Part shown: in pieces, positions 34,272-42,263 of the stretch
Layout of the letters: the number at the start of each line of letters is the position of its first letter
Numbering within the stretch: the stretch's first letter is position 1
Assembly: GCA_902778855.1 (NCBI GenBank)
Contig: CACYZM010000035.1
Coordinates: 1-46,061, forward strand
Source: an uncultured Bacteroidia bacterium
GTDB taxonomy: Bacteria > Bacteroidota > Bacteroidia > Bacteroidales > UBA932
Direction of reading: 5' to 3'
Length of the DNA stretch: 46,061 nt
Made by a program: the position numbers and the translations under genes
Notes under the pieces: generated by a model
The model's database searches: none
Told to the model about the DNA's origin: nothing
What the model saw: the letters and a program-made list of their open reading frames with translations, nothing else

Positions 34272-35237
34272 ATGAAACGGGGACTCATCATCGTCGACCG
34301 CGACATCCCCTTTCTGGCGGGTGTGCTGGAAAACTGGTTCGATGTACAGTATCTGCCGGGGCGCGAAATCGGTCCGGACGCGGTTCGCAACGCCGTCGCG
34401 CTTCTTATCCGCACGCGCACCCGTTGCAACGCTTCGCTGCTGGATGGATCGTCGGTGCGGCTGATCGCCACGGCGACCATCGGAACCGACCATATCGATC
34501 TGGATTACTGCGCCGTCCGCGGCATTGCCGTGGCAAGCGCGCCCGGCTGCAATGCCGACGCCGTCGCCCAGTACATTGCCGTGGCCCTGCGGACGCTGGG
34601 CCTCGACCGTCCCGGCGCGACGCTGGGCGTGATCGGGGTAGGGCACGTCGGCTCGAAAGTGGCCGCCCGGGCCCGCGAAGCCGGGATGCAGGTGCTGCTG
34701 AGCGACCCGCCGCGTGAGGCTGTGGAAGGTCCGGCCGGCTTCACGCCGTTGTCCGATCTGCTGGCCCAGTCCGACATCGTCACGCTGCACATTCCGCTCT
34801 GGCCCGAGAACCGGGATTTCGCCGATGCGGCCTTCTTCGCCGCGATGAAAGAAGGTGCCGCTTTTTTCAACGCCTCCCGCGGGGAAGTGGTCGATGAATC
34901 GGCCCTCCTGGCCGCCCGGCCCCGGCTCGGCCGGCTCGTGGTCGACGTCTGGAAGCACGAACCCGATATCAACCGCGACCTTCTCGCCGTCGCCGACATC
35001 GCCACGCCCCACATCGCCGGCTATTCCATTCAGGGAAAAATCAACGGTACCCAAGCCGTCGTCCGCGCCGTCGGCGATTTCTTCGATATCCCCCAACTGC
35101 GCAGTTTCCTCGTCCGTGACATCGAGCTGCCCCGGGAACCCTACGACATCCTCGCCGATGATACGGCGCTGCGCAGACATCCCGAAAACTTCGAACGACT
35201 GCGCAGCAACTATCGTTATCGGAACGATCAGTTGTAA
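34272..35237 (+). CDS. pdxB: 4-phosphoerythronate dehydrogenase, PdxB-like
   Basis: 321 residues of the D-isomer 2-hydroxyacid dehydrogenase family. TATIGTDHIDLDY and ASAPGCNADAVAQY are PdxB-type blocks; the NAD-binding loop is GVIGVGHVGSKVA; the catalytic Arg lies in NASRGEVVDE, with the Glu in KHEPDIN and the His in TPHIAGYS. It would oxidise 4-phosphoerythronate in the pyridoxal phosphate pathway. It is shorter than the ~380-residue E. coli enzyme, as the C-terminal dimer domain is cut down. Expressed with recF and DUF721. Confidence 0.88.
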   Translation: MKRGLIIVDRDIPFLAGVLENWFDVQYLPGREIGPDAVRNAVALLIRTRTRCNASLLDGSSVRLIATATIGTDHIDLDYCAVRGIAVASAPGCNADAVAQYIAVALRTLGLDRPGATLGVIGVGHVGSKVAARAREAGMQVLLSDPPREAVEGPAGFTPLSDLLAQSDIVTLHIPLWPENRDFADAAFFAAMKEGAAFFNASRGEVVDESALLAARPRLGRLVVDVWKHEPDINRDLLAVADIATPHIAGYSIQGKINGTQAVVRAVGDFFDIPQLRSFLVRDIELPREPYDILADDTALRRHPENFERLRSNYRYRNDQL

Positions 35238-35273
35238 TAGGGGGAACTGCCCACCGGCATCGCCAATCTGTTT

Positions 35274-35362
35274 GTTGCGGGGGAAGGCCCCTTCACATCC
35301 GCTACGGCTGGGTCGCACAAACCTCCCCGCAAAAACTCCGTGAAGGGGCCTTCCCCCGCAAC
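35274..35362. repeat. Perfect 23-bp inverted repeat between convergent genes
   Basis: Bases 35274-35296 are the exact reverse complement of 35340-35362, around a 43-nt loop. A third partial copy (CCCCGCAA, 35325-35332) lies within the loop. It sits between the 3' ends of pdxB and ffh, so it could stop transcription in both directions, but no T run follows and the loop is long. It is equally like the other palindromic elements of the window. Confidence 0.75.
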
Positions 35363-35382
35363 CATCGGTACGCTCGATGAAG

Positions 35383-36714
35383 CTATTTCCGTTTCTTTTT
35401 CTTTAAGAGACGTGCGGCCATCGGGTTTTGGGTGGTCATGGTCTTCATGGTCTTGCGGGTGGTCTCGAACTGCTTGAGGAGACGGTTGACGTCGGCGAGG
35501 GTGGTGCCGCTGCCGGCGGCGATGCGCTTGCGGCGGGAGCCGTTGATGAAGGTCGGATTTTCCTTCTCGTAAGGAGTCATCGAGAGAATGATGGCCTCGG
35601 TCTGCTTGAACGAACTGTTGTCGATGTCCACGTCCTTGAGGGCGCGGCCGACGCCGGGGATCATCGAAGCCAGGTCCTTGATGTTGCCCATCTTCTTGAT
35701 CTGCTGGATCTGGTCGTAGAAATCCTGCAGGGTGAACTGGTCGCGGGCGATCTTCTTGTGCAGCTTGCGGGCTTCCTCTTCGTCGAACTGCTCCTGCGCC
35801 TTCTCAACGAGGGTGACCACGTCGCCCATGCCGAGAATGCGGTCGGCGATACGCTTCGGATAGAAGATGTCGAGGGCTTCCATCTTTTCGCCCGAGGAGA
35901 CGAACTTGATGGGCTTGCCCACCACGGCCTTGATCGAGAGGGCCGCACCGCCGCGGGTGTCGCCGTCCATCTTGGTCAGGACCACGCCGTCGAAGTCGAG
36001 GCGGTCGTTGAAGGCCTTGGCCGTCTCCACGGCATCCTGGCCGGTCATCGCGTCGACCACGAACAGGGTCTCCGTAGGCTTCACGGCCTGGTGGAGGGCG
36101 GAGATTTCATCCATCAGCGCCTGGTCCACGGCCAGACGGCCGGCGGTATCGATCACCACCACGGCGTAGCTTTCGCGCCGGGCTTTCTCGATGGCGTGCT
36201 GCGCGATCTGGATCGGATCCTTCACCCCGTCTTCGGAGTAGCAGTCCACCTGGATCTGGCCGCAGAGCGTCTTCAACTGCTCGATGGCGGCCGGGCGGAA
36301 CGTGTCGCAGGCGGCGACCAGCACCTTCATGCCGCGCTTGCTCTTGAGGTTGAGTGCCAGCTTGCCGCAGAAAGTGGTTTTACCGGAACCGTTGAGGCCG
36401 GCCACCAGCACGATGCCGGGATGGCCCTTGACGTTGATCTCGCTGTGCTCGCTGCCCATCAGTTCGGCCAGCTGGTCGTGCACGATCTTGATCATCATCT
36501 GCTCGGGACGGACGGCCTTGAGCACGTCCTGACCGAGCGCTTTCTGCTTGACGTCGTCGCAGAAGGATTTGGCTATTTTATAACTGACATCGGCGTCGAG
36601 GAGTGCCTTGCGCACGTCCTTCATGGTTTCGGAGATGTTGACCTCCGTGATCCTGCCTTGTCCCTTGATGAGCCGGAACGATCTTTCCAGCCGGTCGGTT
36701 AAATTTTCAAACAT
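35383..36714 (-). CDS. ffh: Signal recognition particle protein Ffh
   Basis: 443 residues. The N-terminal helical bundle is followed by the GTPase domain with GLNGSGKTT (P-loop), DTFRPAAIEQL, DTAGRLAVD and TKMDGDTRGGAA (G4 region). The M domain (~325-443) ends with a Met- and Lys-rich tail (MTTQNPMAARLLKKKKRK). It binds signal sequences and SRP RNA and delivers ribosomes to FtsY. It starts 6 nt after lysA, so it is read from the lysA promoter. Confidence 0.97.
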   Translation of the reverse strand: MFENLTDRLERSFRLIKGQGRITEVNISETMKDVRKALLDADVSYKIAKSFCDDVKQKALGQDVLKAVRPEQMMIKIVHDQLAELMGSEHSEINVKGHPGIVLVAGLNGSGKTTFCGKLALNLKSKRGMKVLVAACDTFRPAAIEQLKTLCGQIQVDCYSEDGVKDPIQIAQHAIEKARRESYAVVVIDTAGRLAVDQALMDEISALHQAVKPTETLFVVDAMTGQDAVETAKAFNDRLDFDGVVLTKMDGDTRGGAALSIKAVVGKPIKFVSSGEKMEALDIFYPKRIADRILGMGDVVTLVEKAQEQFDEEEARKLHKKIARDQFTLQDFYDQIQQIKKMGNIKDLASMIPGVGRALKDVDIDNSSFKQTEAIILSMTPYEKENPTFINGSRRKRIAAGSGTTLADVNRLLKQFETTRKTMKTMTTQNPMAARLLKKKKRK

Positions 36715-36720
36715 GGTTCG

Positions 36721-37881
36721 TTACTTCTTCAAATCGTCGGAATACACGGCTTTCGCCAGATCGCGCTGGTTGTAGCGCATCGCCATCACCTGGCCGTAGG
36801 CGCCGGCGGAATGGATGGCCACCAGGTCGCCACGCTTGCAAGTGTTCAGCATCCGCTTCTGGCCCCAGCAGTCGCTCGATTCGCACACGGGACCCACCAC
36901 GTCGTAGCGGAGTTTCCGCCCCGTGGAACTCAGGTTCTCGATGTCGTGCCAGGCCTGGTACAGGGCCGGACGGATGAGGTCGTTCATGCCTGCGTCGAGG
37001 ATGGCGAACTTCTTCTCCTTGCCCACCTTCACATAAAGCACGCGGCTGATCAGATGGCCGCACTGGGCCACCAGCGCACGACCCGGCTCGAAATGGACGT
37101 TCTGGCCGGGACGGACCACGAGGTTGCGGCGGATCACGTCGAAATAGTCTTCGAAGTGCGCGATCGGGTCGCCGTTCGGATCCTGGTAGTTCACGCCGAG
37201 GCCGCCACCCAGGTTGAGGTTACGGATAGGAATCTCGCGCTGGATGAACCACTGCTGCAGTTCCTCGATGCGGCGGCAGAGGAGGGCGAAGACGGGCATC
37301 TCGGTAATCTGGGAGCCCACGTGGAAATGCAGGCCGATCAGTTCGACGTGCGGGCACTGCGGCAGCAGGTCCGCCACATCCTGGAAGGCCCAGGGGCTGA
37401 TGCCGAATTTGTTCTCCTTGAGGCCGGTGCTGATGTATTTATGGGTATGGGCGTCGATGTCGGGATTCACGCGGATCGAGATCCGGGCCTTTCGCCCCAT
37501 CGCGGCCGCCAGGTCGTTGATGATCCGGATTTCCGGCACGCTCTCGCAGTTGAAGCTGAAGATGCCGGCCCGCAGGGCGGCCTTGATTTCCTTGTCGGAC
37601 TTGCCGACGCCGGCATAGACTACTTTCTGGGGATCGAAGCCCGCCTTGACGGCGAGTTTCACCTCGTTGCCGCTCACGCAGTCGGCACCCAGGCCGTGGT
37701 CCCGGATGATGTCGAGGATCGGACCGTTGGCGTTGGCCTTCAGGGCGTAATGGGCGTTCCAGCCGTATTTGTCGATTTGCTGCCTGTAGGTGTCCAGCGT
37801 CTGGCGCAGGAGGTCCAGGTCGTAGAAATAGAAAGGCGTTTCGATCGTTTCGAAAGCTTCGATCTGCTTCTTCGTTATCAT
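36721..37881 (-). CDS. lysA: Diaminopimelate decarboxylase
   Basis: 386 residues, fold III PLP enzyme. The PLP lysine lies in HYALKANANG (near residue 49), GGGLGVNY is the phosphate-binding loop, and PVCESSDCWG holds the Cys/Glu pair that completes the neighbour's active site. It makes lysine from meso-diaminopimelate, the last step of lysine synthesis. First gene of a two-gene unit with ffh. Confidence 0.95.
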   Translation of the reverse strand: MITKKQIEAFETIETPFYFYDLDLLRQTLDTYRQQIDKYGWNAHYALKANANGPILDIIRDHGLGADCVSGNEVKLAVKAGFDPQKVVYAGVGKSDKEIKAALRAGIFSFNCESVPEIRIINDLAAAMGRKARISIRVNPDIDAHTHKYISTGLKENKFGISPWAFQDVADLLPQCPHVELIGLHFHVGSQITEMPVFALLCRRIEELQQWFIQREIPIRNLNLGGGLGVNYQDPNGDPIAHFEDYFDVIRRNLVVRPGQNVHFEPGRALVAQCGHLISRVLYVKVGKEKKFAILDAGMNDLIRPALYQAWHDIENLSSTGRKLRYDVVGPVCESSDCWGQKRMLNTCKRGDLVAIHSAGAYGQVMAMRYNQRDLAKAVYSDDLKK

Positions 37882-37910
37882 AGCCGTTTTTTAGATTCCG
37901 ATATATCCTG

Positions 37911-37941
37911 CAAAGATATAAGGAAAACCTGAAAAACGCAA
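37911..37941 (-). promoter_or_regulatory. Promoter of lysA-ffh
   Basis: On the minus strand TATCTTTG (37911-37918) with TTG (37939-37941) 20 nt upstream. The lysA start follows 29 nt downstream of the -7 box. The -33 region lies close to the 3' end of the upstream gene. Confidence 0.65.
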
Positions 37942-37946
37942 GAAGG

Positions 37947-38405
37947 TCAAGGCTTCTTCCGAACGATGATGTCGGGTGCGTCGATCTCGGCATGGCCGGC
38001 GTACCAGCCTTTCCCGTCCTTGTATTCGATATCCCGGATGATCAGGCCCGCATCCTGGAATTCGCCGCCGCCCGCGGGCCCGTCGATGTCCTGGACGCGG
38101 ATTTCCAACCGGTCGATCGGGAAATCCGTCCGCTTGACGGAATACGTGCCGTCGGCTGCCGTGTACAGGGTGTCGAGCGGCCGGTAGTTCTCGTCATAAA
38201 TGACGTCGGGGGTGTTTTCAAACCGATTGCCCAGCGCGACTTGCAGGCCGGCTACGGGCTTGTATTCCTCGTCGACGACTTTTCCTTTGACGGACCAGTC
38301 GGCGTGGGGCGTGCCGTACATGGCGGGAATTTCGCAGGCTGACGTGCCCAGGCCCAGCAGGGCTGCCAGGATGGAACGGAAAAACTTGTGGAAAGATCGT
38401 TTCAT
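37947..38405 (-). CDS. Radical-SAM-associated putative lipoprotein
   Basis: 152 residues from MKRSFHKFFRS; the lipobox ends at Cys24 (GLGTSACE). It continues MYGTPHADWSVKGKVVDEEY, then a carboxypeptidase-regulatory-like beta domain (VAGLQVALG, YTAADGTYSV) and VQDIDGPAGGGEFQDAG. I know this pattern from the family that NCBI calls radical SAM-associated putative lipoprotein. The expected radical SAM enzyme is not next to it here. It starts 2 nt after the MauE/DoxX gene, so they form one unit. Function unknown. Confidence 0.75.
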   Translation of the reverse strand: MKRSFHKFFRSILAALLGLGTSACEIPAMYGTPHADWSVKGKVVDEEYKPVAGLQVALGNRFENTPDVIYDENYRPLDTLYTAADGTYSVKRTDFPIDRLEIRVQDIDGPAGGGEFQDAGLIIRDIEYKDGKGWYAGHAEIDAPDIIVRKKP

Positions 38406-38407
38406 GG

Positions 38408-39295
38408 TCAATGAAGACTTCTGTAATTGAATTTTTCGACGATGGCCCCGTCGTGCATCACCAGGATCAGGGGCATCGAACCGTTGGTGATATGCAAAAA
38501 GTCGGCCGGCTCGATGAAATGGATCTCGTCGGGACGGAATCCCGTCTCTTCCAGGAACGGATTGGGATCGGTGTCCTCGCCTCGGCCGATGATGGCGATG
38601 ATCGGAGCGCCCGAGAAATCCCCGCGCTCGCGGAGCATCATCAGTTTCCGGGCCGACATCCGGCAGAAATTGCATTTGAGGCTGTAGAAGCAGACCACGT
38701 GGTCGCCTTCCACCACGGAGTGGGGAAGCATCCCGCTCTCGACCGCTTCACGGAACACGGGTTCGTTGACCATGTCGCGGGACGTGTAGGAATCGTAACG
38801 CCAGTTATCAGGCGGCGAAGCGATCAGTACGGCCGCCAGCGGCACGACGATCGCTGCGGCGAGCCACCAAGGTTTGCGGCGGATGCGGAAAGGCTTGATT
38901 CCGGCTCCCGGGATTAACAGCGCCAGCAAAACCGCGTTTTTCAGCAGCGACTGGCCGGGGCTGAGATCCACCCATTCGCCGAAACAGTGGCAGTTGTCGT
39001 GATTCCCGGCCAGCAGAAGCCACGCCAGGAAAACCGAGAACCCGCCCAGCATCGCCACGCTGCCCCAAAACGACAGTTTCGGGTAGAAATTGGCGATGAG
39101 CAGGATGCCCAGCGTATATTCCGCCGCGATGACGAGCCGGGCCAGCAGATAGGATGTGCCGAGCGGGAACCATCCGAAGCTGAACAGATACAGTTCAAAT
39201 GCGTCGATTCCCGCCAGCTTGGCCGTGGCCGAAATCAAAAAAAGTATTCCGGGCAGAACCCGGAATACATACTTGATCAAGTCGTTTTTTTTCAA
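38408..39295 (-). CDS. MauE/DoxX-type membrane protein with thioredoxin-like domain
   Basis: About 295 residues. The N-terminal ~130 residues form four membrane helices of the MauE/DoxX type (LPGILFLISATAKLAG) with a Cys pair in NCHCFGEW. After a further helix comes a soluble thioredoxin-like domain with a CNFCRMS motif (CxxC). The layout suggests electron transfer across the membrane to make or break disulfides outside. The start is uncertain: no ATG fits, and TTG at 39295, 8 nt after the preceding stop, seems best; another TTG at 39325 would overlap the upstream gene. Confidence 0.7.
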   Translation of the reverse strand: MKKNDLIKYVFRVLPGILFLISATAKLAGIDAFELYLFSFGWFPLGTSYLLARLVIAAEYTLGILLIANFYPKLSFWGSVAMLGGFSVFLAWLLLAGNHDNCHCFGEWVDLSPGQSLLKNAVLLALLIPGAGIKPFRIRRKPWWLAAAIVVPLAAVLIASPPDNWRYDSYTSRDMVNEPVFREAVESGMLPHSVVEGDHVVCFYSLKCNFCRMSARKLMMLRERGDFSGAPIIAIIGRGEDTDPNPFLEETGFRPDEIHFIEPADFLHITNGSMPLILVMHDGAIVEKFNYRSLH

Positions 39296-39303
39296 AGCGG
39301 AGA

Positions 39304-39519
39304 CTAGAAGAGCTTCGGCGTGCAACGAATTTCACCGGTCACACCCAGAAGGCTGCCTTTGCCGGAGTAATCCGAGCACTTCTCGCCCTGATCCAGCGTA
39401 ATCGAACTTTCAGCCAGGACCGTACCGTTGAGTTTGACCGTGCAGTTGCACTCTTTCGAGCAGCTCGACATGGCGAAAATACCGCCAATCAGAACCAATG
39501 CAAATAAGACCTTTTTCAT
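39304..39519 (-). CDS. Small Cys-rich lipoprotein
   Basis: 71 residues from MKKVLFALVLIGGIFAM. The lipobox ends in SSC (Cys20), and the mature part has four more Cys (KECNCTV, EKCSDYS, IRCTPKLF), which could form disulfides. The neighbouring MauE/thioredoxin-like protein may act on them. First gene of the three-gene unit. Family not recognised. Confidence 0.7.
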   Translation of the reverse strand: MKKVLFALVLIGGIFAMSSCSKECNCTVKLNGTVLAESSITLDQGEKCSDYSGKGSLLGVTGEIRCTPKLF

Positions 39520-39551
39520 AAGTAGATATTTTTTGATTTGGTTTTCTCCTA

Positions 39552-39559
39552 CAAAAGTA
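39552..39559 (-). promoter_or_regulatory. -7 box of the small lipoprotein gene
   Basis: TACTTTTG on the minus strand matches the consensus exactly, 32 nt before the start at 39519. It is divergent from the tRNA promoter, with about 30 nt between the two boxes. Confidence 0.5.
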
Positions 39560-39591
39560 AACATTTTTTTTAGAAGAATCGCGAAAATATC

Positions 39592-39599
39592 TATATTTG
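39592..39599 (+). promoter_or_regulatory. -7 box of the tRNA-Ser gene
   Basis: TATATTTG, an exact match, 17 nt before the mature tRNA. A run of T (39565-39571) lies about 20 nt upstream in the -33 place. Confidence 0.55.
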
Positions 39600-39616
39600 C
39601 AGTCCCAAAAAAACTG

Positions 39617-39704
39617 GGAGAGATGCTCGAGTGGCTTAAGAGGCACGCCTGGAAAGCGTGTATACGCCAAAAGCGTATCTCGGGTTCGAATCCCGATCTC
39701 TCCG
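39617..39704 (+). tRNA. tRNA-Ser (anticodon GGA)
   Basis: A full cloverleaf of 88 nt. The acceptor stem pairs GGAGAGA with TCTCTCC, the anticodon loop CTGGAAA has GGA at 39651-39653, the long variable arm (ATACGC/GCGTAT) is typical of serine tRNA, and the T arm reads CGGGTTCGAATCCCG. The 3' CCA is not encoded. Downstream, 39705-39812 holds no gene; a small hairpin (GGCATC/GATGCC near 39765) may end the transcript. Confidence 0.97.
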
Positions 39705-39812
39705 CAAGGACCTGAGGCCCTTGGGCCGAAAGCCGCGACCATCGGGAGCGAATGCGCAGGCATCTCTGATGCCGAGCACAATCCCAATCCCAATCCTAAG
39801 CACAATCCTCCC

Positions 39813-41435
39813 CTAAAACCCATTCAACGGCACCATAACCGTGACCAGCAGGAACGCCAGGCCGAGAACCATAAAGCAGAGGAGGATCTTCCACCACCAC
39901 TTGAACCAGATGTCGTAAGGGACCTTCGCAATGCCGAGGGCGCCCATAAGCACGGCCGAGGTGGGCGTGATCATGTTCGTGAAGCCGTCGCCCAGCTGGT
40001 AGGCCAGCACCGTGGTCTGACGGGACAGTTCCACGATGTCGGAGAACGGGGCCATGATGGGCATCGTCAACGCAGCCTTGGCGGTGCCGGACGGGATGAA
40101 GAGGTTCAGACAGGTCTGGATGAGGTACATCAGCGAAGCTGTCGTACCCTTGCCGCTTCCTTCCATCGTGCCCGCGAGGGCGTAGAGGATCGTGTCCATG
40201 ATGTGGCCGTCCTGCAGGACGATGATAATGCCGCCGGCTAGGCCGACGATGATCGCCGCCGTGATGATGTCCTTGGCGCCGGCGATGAATTCCAGCGCGA
40301 CCTTGCTCGCATTCGCACCCATCGCAAATCCCGAAATGATGCCCATCGCCAGGAACAGGGCGGAAATCTCCATCACGTACCAGCCGTGGCCCAGTACGCC
40401 GACTACCAGGAAGAGGATGGTAAACAGGAGGATTTCGAGCACATAGTAGAGACACGATTTCCGGAGTAGGAAAAAGCCGAGCAGCGCGTGGAGCGCGGTC
40501 AGCACAGGTACCCAGGGGAAGGTGAAACTCGATTCGCCCACCGTCATCGTCGTCATCGGATAGAAGACGGAGAAGAGGATGAGCACGATGTTTACCAACG
40601 CGAAGGTAATCCAGGCCGCACGCGGCGTCTCATAGTCGAAATGGGCCTCCGCGGCCTCTTCGGTGCGGTTGCGCCAGAAGGCGTCCAGCTCGTACATCGG
40701 CGAAGCCTTCGGATTCTTCTTGACCTTGGCCGCATAGAAGAGCGCAAAGGCGATGATCAGGATGGTCAGGATCATCCAGATAAACGCCCTGTACTCGAAG
40801 CCTGAAAAGAGCGGAATGCCCGACAGGCCTTGCGCGATGCCGATCGTGAAGGGATTGAAGATGGCTCCGGAAAGGCCGATGTGGGCCGACACGTAAACCA
40901 TCAGCAGGCCCGTGATGGAGTCGTATCCCATTGAGATGGCCAGCGGTACGAAGATGATGACGAAGGCCAGCGTCTCCTCGCTCATCCCGAAGATCGCCCC
41001 GAAGAGGCTGAAGATGATCATGGTAATCGTGATGACGATGGGCCCGACGCCGATCTTGCGCACCAGCCCCTTCGACTCCCACTGTTTCGACTTGCGCAGG
41101 AAGGTCATGATGCCGAAGTCGATGGCCTTGCTGCTGTTCATGATCTGGAACGCTCCGCCGATGATCAACACGAAGGCGATGATGGCCGCCTGCATCTGGA
41201 ACCCTTTCAGGAAGGCTCCGAAAATCTGCCAGGTCTGGGGCGCCTGTTCCACGTGGTGATAGGACCCCGGCACGATGATGTCCCGGGAGGAGCCGTTGAC
41301 GACCACCTGCTGGTGGTCGAACTGCCCGGCCGGGACGAACCAGGTCATCACCCCGCACAGCAGGATCATCGAGCAGATGATGACGAACGTGTGCGGGATT
41401 TTGACCTTGCCTTTTTTACGTCTTTGCGCGTTCAT
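39813..41435 (-). CDS. YfcC family membrane transporter
   Basis: 540 residues with about twelve membrane helices. The start (KIPHTFVIICSMILLCGVMT, then WFVPAGQFD) and the blocks GGAFQIMNSSKAID, FGMSEETLAF and PSGTAKAALTMPIMAPFSD match the YfcC/ArcD-like family of the ion transporter superfamily. Annotated members include arginine/ornithine exchangers and C4-dicarboxylate carriers, so a basic amino acid or dipeptide is a fair guess. It is the last gene of the SusCD-peptidase operon, 6 nt after the S51 peptidase. Confidence 0.88.
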   Translation of the reverse strand: MNAQRRKKGKVKIPHTFVIICSMILLCGVMTWFVPAGQFDHQQVVVNGSSRDIIVPGSYHHVEQAPQTWQIFGAFLKGFQMQAAIIAFVLIIGGAFQIMNSSKAIDFGIMTFLRKSKQWESKGLVRKIGVGPIVITITMIIFSLFGAIFGMSEETLAFVIIFVPLAISMGYDSITGLLMVYVSAHIGLSGAIFNPFTIGIAQGLSGIPLFSGFEYRAFIWMILTILIIAFALFYAAKVKKNPKASPMYELDAFWRNRTEEAAEAHFDYETPRAAWITFALVNIVLILFSVFYPMTTMTVGESSFTFPWVPVLTALHALLGFFLLRKSCLYYVLEILLFTILFLVVGVLGHGWYVMEISALFLAMGIISGFAMGANASKVALEFIAGAKDIITAAIIVGLAGGIIIVLQDGHIMDTILYALAGTMEGSGKGTTASLMYLIQTCLNLFIPSGTAKAALTMPIMAPFSDIVELSRQTTVLAYQLGDGFTNMITPTSAVLMGALGIAKVPYDIWFKWWWKILLCFMVLGLAFLLVTVMVPLNGF

Positions 41436-41441
41436 AAAGGA

Positions 41442-42263
41442 TTAGAGTTTACGGCTCTCCCCGGCCGAAAGGACCGTCAACTTGTAGGAGTTCTGGCCGA
41501 CCGGTTCGTACATCAGGACTTTGCTGGCTCCCACGACGGTCATCGTGTTGTCGGGCTTGACGACGATGGCCGTGGCCTCGTCAATGCCGATTCCGCGATA
41601 GCCGGGGTTGTCCAGGAGCACGTTCATCAGACGCACCTGCCGCTTGCGGGCGACGAAATGCTGGTCGACGATGATGCTCTTGAGGAAACCGAAGCCCTTG
41701 GACGTTTCCACCGCACCTGCCTTGAAGTAATTGAAGTCGTCGGAATTGCCCGCGGTGGCGTTGCCCGTCAGCATGATGTCGCTCATCACGGCCGCGCCGG
41801 CGCTGGTGCCCGCCACCACGGCACCTGCGGCATAGAGGCGGCGGATCGCTTCCAGGAAATTGGTGCCTTCCAGATAGGCGACGAGGCGGTTCTGGTCGCC
41901 GCCGGAAAAGAAGATGCCGGTCACGCCCCGGAGTTTTTCCATATTCTCGGGTTTGTCCAGATCTTCTTTGGCGCAGAGGATATAGTCGGCAGAAGGACAG
42001 CCGGCGTCGGCGAATTCCTTCGCCTGTTCCGGACCGACTTCATCGGCGTAGCCGCTGGCGAACGGGACCACGAGGATCTTGGAATCCTTGCCGCCCGCAT
42101 TGTCGATGATGGCCTTCACGATGTCGGGGTGACGGTCGCCGCCGCCCTGGATGACGAGGGTTCCCTGCCCGTCGACTTCTTCGGGCATATAGGCATAACT
42201 GTTCGTGCAGCCGGAGAACAGGACTCCGAGCGCGAAGAGAAGGAATAGGTTCAGCGTTTTCAT
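41442..42263 (-). CDS. Cyanophycinase-like S51 peptidase, lipoprotein
   Basis: 273 residues. The lipobox ends in FSGC (Cys19). The S51 nucleophile elbow GTSAGAAVMSD holds Ser154. FFSGGDQNRL (118-127) and VDQHFVARKRQVR (199-211, His202) match cyanophycinases more than PepE-type aspartyl dipeptidases. Cyanophycinases cut cyanophycin into beta-Asp-Arg dipeptides. The signal peptide places this one in the envelope, like the extracellular type. Its start overlaps the M20 peptidase stop by 4 nt and the transporter follows 6 nt later, so release, trimming and uptake may be linked. Other isoaspartyl or peptide substrates remain possible. Confidence 0.8.
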   Translation of the reverse strand: MKTLNLFLLFALGVLFSGCTNSYAYMPEEVDGQGTLVIQGGGDRHPDIVKAIIDNAGGKDSKILVVPFASGYADEVGPEQAKEFADAGCPSADYILCAKEDLDKPENMEKLRGVTGIFFSGGDQNRLVAYLEGTNFLEAIRRLYAAGAVVAGTSAGAAVMSDIMLTGNATAGNSDDFNYFKAGAVETSKGFGFLKSIIVDQHFVARKRQVRLMNVLLDNPGYRGIGIDEATAIVVKPDNTMTVVGASKVLMYEPVGQNSYKLTVLSAGESRKL

